In this document: positions 6,101-13,951 of the stretch, piece by piece
Numbering within the stretch: position 1 is the stretch's first letter
Layout of the letters: every line of letters starts with the position of its first letter
NCBI GenBank assembly: GCA_016207165.1
Contig: JACQQD010000007.1
Location: 1-35,268 of the forward strand
Direction: 5' to 3'
Length of the DNA stretch: 35,268 nt
From: Microcaldota archaeon
GTDB taxonomy: Archaea > Micrarchaeota > Micrarchaeia > Norongarragalinales > Norongarragalinaceae
Translations under genes and position numbers: made by a program
The notes under the pieces: model-generated
Databases searched by the model: none
What the model was told of the DNA's origin: nothing
The model's input: the letters and a program-made list of their open reading frames with translations, nothing else

Positions 6101-8893
6101 CTAACTGTTCGTGCGGATGGTGATTGCGCTGTCCACTTCGTCTTGACCGAGGCGTACGCTGACGAGGGCGAAACTGAGCACGGTTTGGCCACCGCTTTTA
6201 TACGTCAACCCCGCGTTGGGCCCGCAGTCTTGTCCCCCTTCAAAGCAGGCGGGCTGCACTTGGATTCTTTCTACGTGGGAGCCATCGGCTTTGAAGACCT
6301 CGAAGTCTACCGGCACTTCAAACGTGTATTGCGGGGATACTTTTTGATCCGCCATTTTGTTGGCGTACGTTCCCCAGGGCACGCCGTCGCCCACCACAAT
6401 GCCGAACTTGACGCTGTAGCCGCTTGAAAACGTTACGCAATCGCCCAATTTGAGGGTCTGCGTTCCAGACGCAGTCGGGCAGGATGCCGGTTTTTCGTTG
6501 GTCCGCGAGAAACGCGTGTAGTAATTCCAGTTGGCCACGGGTTTGAGGACTTTTTGTGCGGCGGCGGGTTTGAATTCCACGGCGTGCATGGCGCTGGTTT
6601 CGTACTGGTACGCGATGCCTTTCGTGCTCGGGTCCACATCGATGACGCGCTTGTTTCCGGAGTCGGAAATCAGCCAGTGCCCGTTGGATCGAACCGTAGC
6701 GCTTTGCGGGTCATTCAATTGGTTGGCTCCGGCGCCCTTGGTTCCCGTTGTGCCGTACTGGTTCACGATGGCGCCTGTGGCGGGGTCGACTTGGATGACG
6801 CGTTGGCTGCCCGAATCCGTGATGAGCCAGTGGCCGTTGGGCATTTCAACCGCCCGGCTTGGGTGCTTCAGTCCCGTGAATTGGCGCACGATGGCGCCTG
6901 TGGAGGGGTCAACTTGGATGACGCGGTGGTTGTCGTACTGTTCCAAGTAACTGTCTCCGTCGGTGACCAGCCAGTGGCCGTTGGATAATTCGACCACGTC
7001 GCGGGGGTTGAATCGTTCGTCCACGGTGTTTTCAAAGACGCCCTGGTTGTCCGGCGGCTCGTATTTTCGCACGATGGCGGTCGCGTCGCTGGGTTCTTTG
7101 GCGGGGTCAATTTCGATGATGCGTGCGTTGGCGGTGTCCGCCACCAGGATGTGGGCATTTTTCATGGGTACGGCGGCGCGGGGGCTGTCCAAGTAACCGG
7201 ATCCATTCCCGCGGGAGCCTTGCTCTCCGGTCACCCAGTAGGGAAATTCTCCGTACTGGTAGACGTTCTTGTTCGTGCTCGGGTCCACTTGCACGACGCG
7301 GTAGTGCTCCAAATCGGTAATCAGGATGTGACCGTTTGGCATTCCGACGGCGGACGTCGGAATTCTTAGTGCCGACGGGCCGACGCTTCCGGAGTACAAG
7401 TACGCGACGGCTTCCGGTTCAGAAACCGGTTTGGCGGGATCCACTACGATCACGCGGAAGCCTTTCTCGTCGGTAATCAGGATGCCGTTTTGGGGCGGCG
7501 TCGCCAGTTTTTCGATGGCTGCGGGCGCCGGCGTTACGCTGGGCTGGGGTGTCGTCGTGGGAGCCGGGCTTGACGTTGTGGTGGGCTCTGGTTCTGTTGA
7601 AGGCGCCTGGGGAATGAATTGCGTGACGGTTTCTGAAGCCGAAAACCCGCTTCCTTGGACGCTCCAGGAAAGTGGGAATCCGTATTCGGCGTCCAAGCAA
7701 GCCGATCCTTTCAAGTCGGAAAAGGCGTTGCCGCCGAGGCTATTCAATTCGGCCAGTCCTTGGGGGGTCAGCGACAAGGCCAGTCGCGTGCACGTGCGGT
7801 CGCCGAAGATGGACGTGCCTTGGTTTTCCACTTTCAGCAATTCGCTGACGGGCAAATCGGGTGCAAATACTTTGACGGCTTCTTCCAACGCGTTGTTGTC
7901 CAATGCCGCAAAAAGCTGTTCGACTTGGTCTTGCGTTGGATTAATGCAGTTCTTTGTTCCGGCGGCGGCTTGGATGGGATTCAACTGAGTGGGAGCAAAT
8001 TCGGGGTTGGTCAATACAAGCTGGCCTTCCGAATTTGAAGCGATGGTCTTGGGTTTGGGTGGTGCCGCCGGCCCGGCCGGTACGCCGTTTTCGCATTGGT
8101 AACACGTCGTGTCGGACGTGCAGACTTGGCCGGTGAATTTTGGTCCGGGGTACGTGCATGGATTGGGTGTTGGGGCGGGGGTGGACGTGGCGCCGGTTCC
8201 AGTTGTTGGAGTTGGACTGGGGGTTGCCTGCGTGTTGCGGATGCAGTCAGGCAGGCCTCCGGATTGGAAACCGCAGGCTTCATCCGGCGCGCAACAGGTA
8301 TAAACAAAGTTGGCGCCGCACAGGTGGTAGGGCGGGTTTCCCGGCGGGGTGTAACACGTGTCGGCAAATGACAGCGATTCGGGGGCGGACTGCGTTGCGA
8401 TTCGACTGGACGAGGTCACGCAGATGCTGGACGCGTCGGTCTTGGATAGATGCGCTTGGATGGTCTCGACGGGGTTTGCATCGGAGTCCAGGCTGGTCCA
8501 CGTCACGTCGAAGCTGTCGGTGGTGGCGCTGAAGCTTTTCTGGTAGGATGGCGCGGAAATGAGGCGTTTGACCGTCGATGTGACGTCTTCGTCGTCAAAA
8601 GACATTTCGTCCATGGCACGCAGGGCCAATGAAAACGATCCTTGGCCTTCCGTAGTCATTTGGTAGGCTTTCGGGGCACTGGTTTTCATTTCCGCAAGTC
8701 CAGCAAGGAATCCGCCGGAGACGGGGACTTCTTGTTGGGCTTGTTTTACGGCTTGGCTTCCAACGGGTTCTGGAGTCGGAGTAGGGGCTTCAGTTGGTAA
8801 GGCCGTTGGCGTCGCCGTCGGAGTGGCGGTTCCACCCAGGCAACCGAAAACCAGTATGCTGGCGGCCAAAACCGCGAAAAGACCCCATTTCAT
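6101..8893 (-). CDS. Large NHL-repeat lipoprotein (cell-surface beta-propeller)
   Basis: A 930-residue exported protein. The N-terminus MKWGLFAVLAASILVFGC carries a lipobox-like site with Cys18, followed by a Thr/Pro/Ala linker (TATPTATPTALPTEAPT). A middle part has a Cys-rich patch (HLCGANFVYTCCAPDEACGF, then CTSDTTCYQC) and more Pro/Thr linkers. The C-terminal half holds repeated blades of the type NGHWLITDSGSQRVIQVDPA, at least seven times, the signature of an NHL propeller. A final domain of about 120 residues follows. Such proteins bind surface partners or polymers; the ligand is unknown. ATG at 8893 is preferred to the in-frame GTG at 8905 because the signal peptide starts there. Confidence 0.8.
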   Translation of the reverse strand: MKWGLFAVLAASILVFGCLGGTATPTATPTALPTEAPTPTPEPVGSQAVKQAQQEVPVSGGFLAGLAEMKTSAPKAYQMTTEGQGSFSLALRAMDEMSFDDEDVTSTVKRLISAPSYQKSFSATTDSFDVTWTSLDSDANPVETIQAHLSKTDASSICVTSSSRIATQSAPESLSFADTCYTPPGNPPYHLCGANFVYTCCAPDEACGFQSGGLPDCIRNTQATPSPTPTTGTGATSTPAPTPNPCTYPGPKFTGQVCTSDTTCYQCENGVPAGPAAPPKPKTIASNSEGQLVLTNPEFAPTQLNPIQAAAGTKNCINPTQDQVEQLFAALDNNALEEAVKVFAPDLPVSELLKVENQGTSIFGDRTCTRLALSLTPQGLAELNSLGGNAFSDLKGSACLDAEYGFPLSWSVQGSGFSASETVTQFIPQAPSTEPEPTTTSSPAPTTTPQPSVTPAPAAIEKLATPPQNGILITDEKGFRVIVVDPAKPVSEPEAVAYLYSGSVGPSALRIPTSAVGMPNGHILITDLEHYRVVQVDPSTNKNVYQYGEFPYWVTGEQGSRGNGSGYLDSPRAAVPMKNAHILVADTANARIIEIDPAKEPSDATAIVRKYEPPDNQGVFENTVDERFNPRDVVELSNGHWLVTDGDSYLEQYDNHRVIQVDPSTGAIVRQFTGLKHPSRAVEMPNGHWLITDSGSQRVIQVDPATGAIVNQYGTTGTKGAGANQLNDPQSATVRSNGHWLISDSGNKRVIDVDPSTKGIAYQYETSAMHAVEFKPAAAQKVLKPVANWNYYTRFSRTNEKPASCPTASGTQTLKLGDCVTFSSGYSVKFGIVVGDGVPWGTYANKMADQKVSPQYTFEVPVDFEVFKADGSHVERIQVQPACFEGGQDCGPNAGLTYKSGGQTVLSFALVSVRLGQDEVDSAITIRTNS

Positions 8894-9037
8894 TGGAAAA
8901 ACCACCCGGAAGCAAAAAAGCGCGTTGTCGCTTGATTTCTAGCTAATGGCGTGGCTAATTAAATGGTTTCGGTTGGTTTGACGGTTTGTCAACTGAAAAG
9001 CATTATTTAATCCGGACGTCCCTTAACGGCTACTCCC
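8894..9037. other. Intergenic region beside orc1/cdc6, possible replication origin
   Basis: This 144-bp gap separates the divergent NHL and orc1/cdc6 genes. It holds TATA-like boxes for both (ATTAAAT on plus, 8959-8965, for the minus gene; TTATTTAA, 9003-9010, for cdc6). It also has clustered GGTTT words (8967-8992) and a small inverted repeat, TTGAC-5 nt-GTCAA (8978-8992). Archaeal origins often sit next to cdc6, and their Orc1-binding repeats are G-rich inverted motifs, but I do not see a clear ORB consensus. Origin function is an inference from position. Confidence 0.25.
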
Positions 9038-10231
9038 ATGGTGGAATTCAAAGACGTGTTGGCTTCCAGGCAGACCGTGTTTGCCTACAAGCAAGCCTTG
9101 TCTCCTCACTTCGTGCCGGAAACCCTTCCGTATAGGGAACTGGAACTGCGGCGAATGATGGAAGCCATTGCGCCGGTGTTGGAGGGCCAGAAAGCCAAGA
9201 ACCTGTTTTTGTACGGCAAAACCGGCACCGGCAAATCGTCGTGCACGCGCTACGTCATCCAGAAATTGGACGCCGAGCAAAAGCCGTCGGTCAAGGCGTT
9301 GTACATGAATTGCCGCGTGTACGACTCGCGATACAAAGTCCTCCAAAAAGTCATCCACCACTTCCACCCGGACTTCGCCAAGACGGGGTACTCGTTTGCC
9401 GTTCTGTACGAAAAACTCTTGGATTGGGTCGAGGAGGAAGCCAGGCAGTTGGTTGTGGCGTTGGACGAGATCGACATGGTCAAGGACTTGGACAACCTGG
9501 TCTATACCTTGACGCGGGCCAACGACGACTTGCGTTCCGGAAGCATTTCGCTTATTGGCGTGTCCAACAAAGTGGACTTCAAACACCGCCTGGACGCCCG
9601 GTCGCGCTCCTCCTTGTGCGAAGAAGAACTCGTATTTCAGCCCTACAACGCGGAACAGCTCACCGGCATTCTCAAGAAACGCGGGGCGCAGGCCTTCAAG
9701 GAAGGCGTTTTGAAGGAAAGCGCCGTCAACCTGGCCGCCGCCATTGCCGCGTCCGAAAACGGCGACGCGCGGTACGCGCTTTTGCTGTTGCTTCGCGCCG
9801 GCGAGCTTTGCGACGAAAAGAAAAAAGCCGACGTGTTGGACGTGGACGTGGAGGCTTCCCGAAAGGCGGCGGAAGAGGAAAAAGCGTTTGAAGTCATTGG
9901 CACCCTCCCCGAACACCAGCAATTGTTGTTGTACGGCTTGGCCACCCTGGCCAGCGATGTGACGTACAAGCGGTTGGTCGAGGAGGACGGCGACAAACTC
10001 TACTTTTCCGGGGAAGTCTACGAACGCTATGCCGCCACGGTAAAGAAACTCGGCAAAAAACCGCGAACGAGCCGCTGGTACCGGGAATACTTGAAGGAAC
10101 TGGATAATTTGGGGCTGATTAACACCGTCCAAAGCGGGAAAGGCGTTCGCGGCCACACCACCTTGATTCGGTTGTCGTATGAGCCGGAGCGCGTCAAACA
10201 AGTCATCGAGCAAAAGGTCCTCGGCGAATAA
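9038..10231 (+). CDS. cdc6: Orc1/Cdc6 replication initiator
   Basis: A 397-residue AAA+ ATPase that binds origins and loads the MCM helicase. Walker A is GKTGTGKSS (60-68), Walker B is LDEID (142-146), and sensor 1 is in LIGVSNKVDF. The lid region has ARSRSSLCEEELVFQPYNAEQL. The C-terminal part (from about 290) is a winged helix with TSRWYREYLKELDNLGLI, as in archaeal Cdc6. Length is typical. The ATG lies about 31 nt after TTATTTAA (9003-9010), so the transcript may be nearly leaderless. It is divergent from the NHL lipoprotein gene. Confidence 0.95.
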   Translation: MVEFKDVLASRQTVFAYKQALSPHFVPETLPYRELELRRMMEAIAPVLEGQKAKNLFLYGKTGTGKSSCTRYVIQKLDAEQKPSVKALYMNCRVYDSRYKVLQKVIHHFHPDFAKTGYSFAVLYEKLLDWVEEEARQLVVALDEIDMVKDLDNLVYTLTRANDDLRSGSISLIGVSNKVDFKHRLDARSRSSLCEEELVFQPYNAEQLTGILKKRGAQAFKEGVLKESAVNLAAAIAASENGDARYALLLLLRAGELCDEKKKADVLDVDVEASRKAAEEEKAFEVIGTLPEHQQLLLYGLATLASDVTYKRLVEEDGDKLYFSGEVYERYAATVKKLGKKPRTSRWYREYLKELDNLGLINTVQSGKGVRGHTTLIRLSYEPERVKQVIEQKVLGE

Positions 10232-10373
10232 ACTCCGTCAATTGACGTAAGCCTGCGTCGGTTAAAAGCGGCCGTCTTTGAGTTCTTTGTGTTAAACCCA
10301 TTTCCAGGGAGCCACCGGCTTTTCTTGCATTTTTTTGCGCCCCATAGCCTCCAGGATGGGATTAGGTGATTGA

Positions 10374-10976
10374 ATGAACGAATGGATTGAAACGTGGAAG
10401 ACTGTTTTGACGAATCCAAAAGACGTCTTTGCCAGCCAGAAAAAGTCGGCGTCCACCATGGCCGGATTGAAGCAATTCGCCATCGCGGGCTTGGTTTCCG
10501 GCATTTTGGCGGCCATCGTCGTCATGTTGACGCCGGCTGGCGCCTTGTTGGGCGTCGTGGGTTCGTTGACGGTCTTGGTCACTACCGTGATTGGCACCGT
10601 GATTGGCTCCCTGATCGGGTACGGCATCTTGTACTTGATCGCCAAGCTCTTGGGCGGAAAAGGCGGATTCGGCGTACACTATTTCCTGCCGTCGCTTTTT
10701 GCCGTGCCCCTCGCGCTGGTCAACGGCCTCATCAGCCTCATTGCCGTCTTCGCGGCGCCGGTGGGTCTGCTTGGCATGCTGGTCAGCTTGTTCATGCTGT
10801 ACTTGCTGACGTTGGCTTTCAAGGAAGCCCACGGCTTTGACACCATGAAAGCCGTTTTGGTGTGGTTGATTCCGGCCCTCCTGGTGGGCATCGTCGTGCT
10901 CGTCGTGGGCGCCGCGCTTTTGGCCACCTTGGGCTTGGGCGGCTTGGGTGCCTTGGGCAGTTTGCCCACCGCGTAA
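10374..10976 (+). CDS. Yip1-domain membrane protein
   Basis: A 200-residue integral membrane protein. A short amphipathic start (MNEWIETWKTVLTNPKDVFASQK) is typical of Yip1/DUF1282 proteins, and about five hydrophobic segments follow (roughly 34-54, 56-86, 103-125, 127-147 and 163-190). Small residues are frequent in the last segments. Yip1 proteins help membrane organisation in eukaryotes; the archaeal role is unknown. Translation probably starts at 10374, preceded by the ribosome-binding sequence AGGTGAT (10364-10370). A T-rich terminator follows the stop. Confidence 0.7.
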   Translation: MNEWIETWKTVLTNPKDVFASQKKSASTMAGLKQFAIAGLVSGILAAIVVMLTPAGALLGVVGSLTVLVTTVIGTVIGSLIGYGILYLIAKLLGGKGGFGVHYFLPSLFAVPLALVNGLISLIAVFAAPVGLLGMLVSLFMLYLLTLAFKEAHGFDTMKAVLVWLIPALLVGIVVLVVGAALLATLGLGGLGALGSLPTA

Positions 10977-10993
10977 GCACCCGGAATGTTTGG

Positions 10994-11041
10994 GGAACTT
11001 TTTTCCCCTCCCCCTTTTCTTTTTTTTGTTTTCTTTTTTCC
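10994..11041 (+). terminator. T-rich archaeal terminator after the Yip1-like gene
   Basis: Runs of T separated by short C tracts follow the stop codon by about 20 nt. This is the form of intrinsic termination signal in archaea, which needs no hairpin. Confidence 0.6.
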
Positions 11042-11141
11042 CGCGTCCCTTCCGTAATTTGCAGGCCAGGGACAAGCCTTTTATAACCGCCTGGAGCAAT
11101 TAGTCGCAAGCAATTCTTTTGCGAAAGGTGACGTTTGGATT

Positions 11142-11504
11142 ATGGGCATTTTGTCGAAACTGACGCAGTCGTTGGGCATTTCCAGTGATATGAACGTGGA
11201 CGAATTCATGTCCGCCGCGGAAGCGGAAGACGTGGACGTCATGCACCAATCCGCCAAGTTCTACGTCAAGCCCATCGCGCTTCAATCCGACGGCGACGTG
11301 GCCATCGTCCAGGAAGAACTCGCCCACGAAAACCTCGTGTTGTTGAACATCTCGCCGATGGCGAGAAACCCGACGCGCCTGAAGGCCGTCGTCCAGCAAC
11401 TCAAGGAATTCACGCTCAAGCAGAACGGCGACATGGCCCGCATCGACGAAGACAAGATTTTGCTCACGCCCGCGGAAGTCAAAATCGTCAAGCGCCGCCG
11501 ATAA
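11142..11504 (+). CDS. sepF: SepF-like cell-division protein
   Basis: A 120-residue protein. The N-terminal MGILSKLTQSLGI is a candidate amphipathic membrane-targeting helix, followed by a variable acidic linker and the SepF core (FYVKPIALQSDGDVAIVQEEL, NLVLLNISPMARNP, LKEFTLKQNGDMARIDEDKILLTP). Archaeal SepF anchors FtsZ to the membrane and is essential for division where studied. Length and motif order match. A TATA (TTTTATAAC, 11077-11085) and an upstream AAGGTGA (11124-11130) support a leadered start at 11142. It is followed at 16 nt by an unknown gene. Confidence 0.85.
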   Translation: MGILSKLTQSLGISSDMNVDEFMSAAEAEDVDVMHQSAKFYVKPIALQSDGDVAIVQEELAHENLVLLNISPMARNPTRLKAVVQQLKEFTLKQNGDMARIDEDKILLTPAEVKIVKRRR

Positions 11505-11520
11505 ACTCGTTGCCGTCCGC

Positions 11521-12051
11521 ATGGAATTGGAGCCGTTTTCCCAACGCGTCGTCGAACTGAAAGCAAAAGGCTTGTTTCACGAACCCAATTTTGAGTTTGC
11601 GCCTTTGGGCCGATTGGAATGGGTGGCGCCCCGCGTGACCGCTTCCAACCTGGGCCGAGCGGTTTCCTTTCACTTGGATGCCACGGAATCCAGGCTCCGC
11701 CGCCAAGGAATCAATCCCTTCGGGCGTAAGGCCGTCGAGGCCCACCCTGAGTTACCCGAAGCATTGATGCGTTCGGACCATTACGAGGAAACGCACTACA
11801 TTCTGCAAAAAGCCAAGGAATTTCTGGACAGCGACCACGGAAAACAGTTTTTGGCCGCTGGAAACCCGCCGTCGCAAGTTTTGTGGAACGCGCAGGAAGG
11901 CATGACGGCCCTCCAACAGCACTTGCGGCAACTTTCCGAACACTTCCCTGATTTTTACTTGGACTTTGCGTCCAACAATTTTTTGTTCCGCGGCTTCAAC
12001 GAAAAGGGTCACCCCATTCTCAGCGTGATTGACCAGGCGCGGCGGATTTGA
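11521..12051 (+). CDS. Unrecognised 176-residue soluble protein after sepF
   Basis: I do not recognise this protein. It is soluble, with balanced charge, and predicted mainly helical. Notable stretches are VSFHLDATESRLRRQGINPFGR, the polar helix ILQKAKEFLDSDHGKQFL, and FLFRGFNEKGHPILSVIDQARR near the end. It starts 16 nt after the sepF stop with no separate TATA, so the two are probably one transcript, and a role linked to division is possible but unproven. No catalytic signature is visible. Confidence 0.65.
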   Translation: MELEPFSQRVVELKAKGLFHEPNFEFAPLGRLEWVAPRVTASNLGRAVSFHLDATESRLRRQGINPFGRKAVEAHPELPEALMRSDHYEETHYILQKAKEFLDSDHGKQFLAAGNPPSQVLWNAQEGMTALQQHLRQLSEHFPDFYLDFASNNFLFRGFNEKGHPILSVIDQARRI

Positions 12052-12113
12052 CGCGCGCGGACTGCAAACAAAATCCAGTGCCTTAAAATACGCGACTGGC
12101 GTCAAACCATTTT

Positions 12114-13133
12114 ATGCTCCTGGATGCCCCTGCCTTCAAGCCCGTGCTCACGCCGGAAGCCGCGCTTTCCATCGTCACCAAAACCGTTCACGGATCGGGC
12201 TGGGACAAGTATACCGTCGCCGACATCAAGTTGGTGTACACGCCTTACTACGTTTTTTCCTTTGACGTGTTGGCTAGCGAAGGCCAGAGCCCGTCCGGAC
12301 AGACGGCGCTCAACGCGCACAACGGGGAACTCAACGACTTCGTGCCCATTTTGTTTGACCGGCCGCTCAAGCAGATCAAGGAAACCGAGCCCAACGCCGA
12401 AGTTGAGCGCGCCTCGATTTCCGCTTCCGAAGCCAAGGAGGCGGCCGCCGCCAAGTTGGCATCGCACGTGGGACTCAAGAAAGACGCCGTCGTCGTTTCG
12501 GCCGTCCGGAAAATGTATGTTCCAACATTCCGGATTTGGCTGGATGTCGCCGGCGACACGCACAAGTTCGAAGTCGACGCTTTGCTTGGAGTGCCGCAAG
12601 GACTGGAGGGGCTTCCGGCTAAACCCGAGACGTTTGACCACTCCCTGCGAAGCACGTTGGACAAGATGAAAAATCCGGCGGGCTGGGTGGACTTGGTCAA
12701 ATCGCTTTTCTCGCCCACCGGCTCACCGTATTCGCGCTACTTGATTCTCGGCGTCATCATTTTGGTTCTCCTCGTCATCGTCGGCAGTCGCCAAGGACTT
12801 TTGGCCTCCGGTGGCGGCGTTGAATGCGGGCTGGATGAGGCGTACCTGGGCGCCAAACCGTTTTTGGTCGGCGAGCGGCCCGTGGCTCCGGCGCTTGGGG
12901 CCAACAACACCGTCTTCGTGCAAGGCACCTGCTTTTTCCAGAACAAGGGCTCAAAACCCGCGAACATGGTGGCCAGAATGACGATCAAGTCAGGACCGAG
13001 AATCGTCGCCGCGGAATCCGTGGCCGTCACGCAACTGCCGGTGTCGGATGTCAAAAGCGAGAAGCCCTTTGAACTGCGGTGGGACGACTCGGAGCCCAGA
13101 GACGTCACCTTCCAGTATGAACGCTTGGTTTGA
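12114..13133 (+). CDS. Single-pass membrane protein of unknown function
   Basis: A 339-residue protein. The N-terminal ~200 residues are cytoplasmic-looking and contain a repeated theme of a helix followed by two strands (DIKLVYTPYYVFSFDV and KMYVPTFRIWLDV), resembling PepSY-like or duplicated alpha-beta modules. A membrane segment lies near 203-221 (YLILGVIILVLLVIVG). The C-terminal ~115 residues look extracytoplasmic, with two Cys (VECGLDEA and GTCFFQNKG) that could pair, in a beta-sandwich-like domain. ATG at 12114 is 28 nt after TTAAAATA (12083-12090), so a leaderless transcript is likely. I cannot name the family. Confidence 0.7.
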   Translation: MLLDAPAFKPVLTPEAALSIVTKTVHGSGWDKYTVADIKLVYTPYYVFSFDVLASEGQSPSGQTALNAHNGELNDFVPILFDRPLKQIKETEPNAEVERASISASEAKEAAAAKLASHVGLKKDAVVVSAVRKMYVPTFRIWLDVAGDTHKFEVDALLGVPQGLEGLPAKPETFDHSLRSTLDKMKNPAGWVDLVKSLFSPTGSPYSRYLILGVIILVLLVIVGSRQGLLASGGGVECGLDEAYLGAKPFLVGERPVAPALGANNTVFVQGTCFFQNKGSKPANMVARMTIKSGPRIVAAESVAVTQLPVSDVKSEKPFELRWDDSEPRDVTFQYERLV

Positions 13134-13207
13134 CGCGGGGAGATAAAATTCCTTCTTCAGGGCGTCAAAACGCTTTTGGAAACCGATTCTTCCCGAACAA
13201 AAACGGT

Positions 13208-13897
13208 TCAAGCGGCATGCTTTTTTCTCCCGGCTTTCTTTTCCAGCCGGCTTAACGCCGTCAGCAACGCCCGCGCTTCATCGTCGGACACGTGCGCCCG
13301 CTCCAAGACGTTGCGAAACGCCGCCCCCACTTTTTCCTGGTCCTTGACGGACTTGATGTGCGAGACGACGTGTTGCCACGATTCTTGTACGCGTTGGCGG
13401 AGGGCCCGCGACGCGTGTCCGTGTACGGGCGTGAACGGAATTTGCGACAACGCGTACAATACCAAGGCCACGGCGTGCGATAAATTCAGCACCGGGTGTT
13501 CGGGGTTGGCCGGCACATGCACCAGGACGTCGCAGGCGTTGACCTCGGATTCCGTCAAGCCGACGCCTTCGCTTCCAAACACGATGGCGGCTTTTCCGTG
13601 CACGTGGTCTTTAAGTTGGGGTAGCGGAACGCAGGTCTTGAGTTTCCGGTGGAACCGCCGCAGAACGCCGGTGGTCCCGATGACGACATCGCACCCGCGG
13701 ACCGCTTCCTTTAGTGTCCCGGCTGTTTTGGCGTTCCGCAACACTTCCTCGGAGTGCTTGGCGTACATGTACGCCGTCTTGCTTTTCTTTTTGGAACCCA
13801 CGATGCAAAGCTCTGCAAAACCGAAGTTCTTCATCACGCGGCAGACCAATCCCACGTTGGAGGAGTAAATCGGCCGAACCAATACCACGCGGTGCAT
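13208..13897 (-). CDS. TrmJ-like SPOUT RNA 2'-O-methyltransferase
   Basis: A 229-residue SpoU-family enzyme. The N-terminal HRVVLVRPIYSSNVGLVCRVMKNFG carries the conserved Asn/Arg motif 1 region, then GSEGVGLTESEV and HVPANPEHPVLNLSHAVALVLY form the knot motifs 2 and 3 that bind SAM. TrmJ-type enzymes methylate the ribose at tRNA position 32. The C-terminal helical extension (about 165-229, ending KKAGRKKHAA) is basic, suiting RNA binding. Start at 13897 is supported by the TATA at 13920-13927, 27 nt upstream. A much longer open frame on this strand, back to 15208, is only antisense to the next gene. Confidence 0.85.
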   Translation of the reverse strand: MHRVVLVRPIYSSNVGLVCRVMKNFGFAELCIVGSKKKSKTAYMYAKHSEEVLRNAKTAGTLKEAVRGCDVVIGTTGVLRRFHRKLKTCVPLPQLKDHVHGKAAIVFGSEGVGLTESEVNACDVLVHVPANPEHPVLNLSHAVALVLYALSQIPFTPVHGHASRALRQRVQESWQHVVSHIKSVKDQEKVGAAFRNVLERAHVSDDEARALLTALSRLEKKAGRKKHAA

Positions 13898-13919
13898 GGG
13901 TAGACCAAGAGAACCAATC

Positions 13920-13927
13920 TTTTTAAG
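13920..13927. promoter_or_regulatory. TATA-like box shared by trmJ-like and surface-protein genes
   Basis: TTTTTAAG on plus reads CTTAAAAA on minus. It lies about 27 nt from the minus-strand ATG at 13897 and 28 nt from the plus-strand ATG at 13952. It is the only TATA-like sequence in the 54-bp gap, so both genes probably use it. Confidence 0.55.
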
Positions 13928-13951
13928 TTCCCGCGCTGCTTCTATCTCGCT

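Noticed and set aside
10362..11099. A 245-residue minus frame over the Yip1-like gene
   Set aside because: Composition is low-complexity Gln/Arg/His, it is antisense to a clear membrane protein, and it starts in the T-rich terminator.
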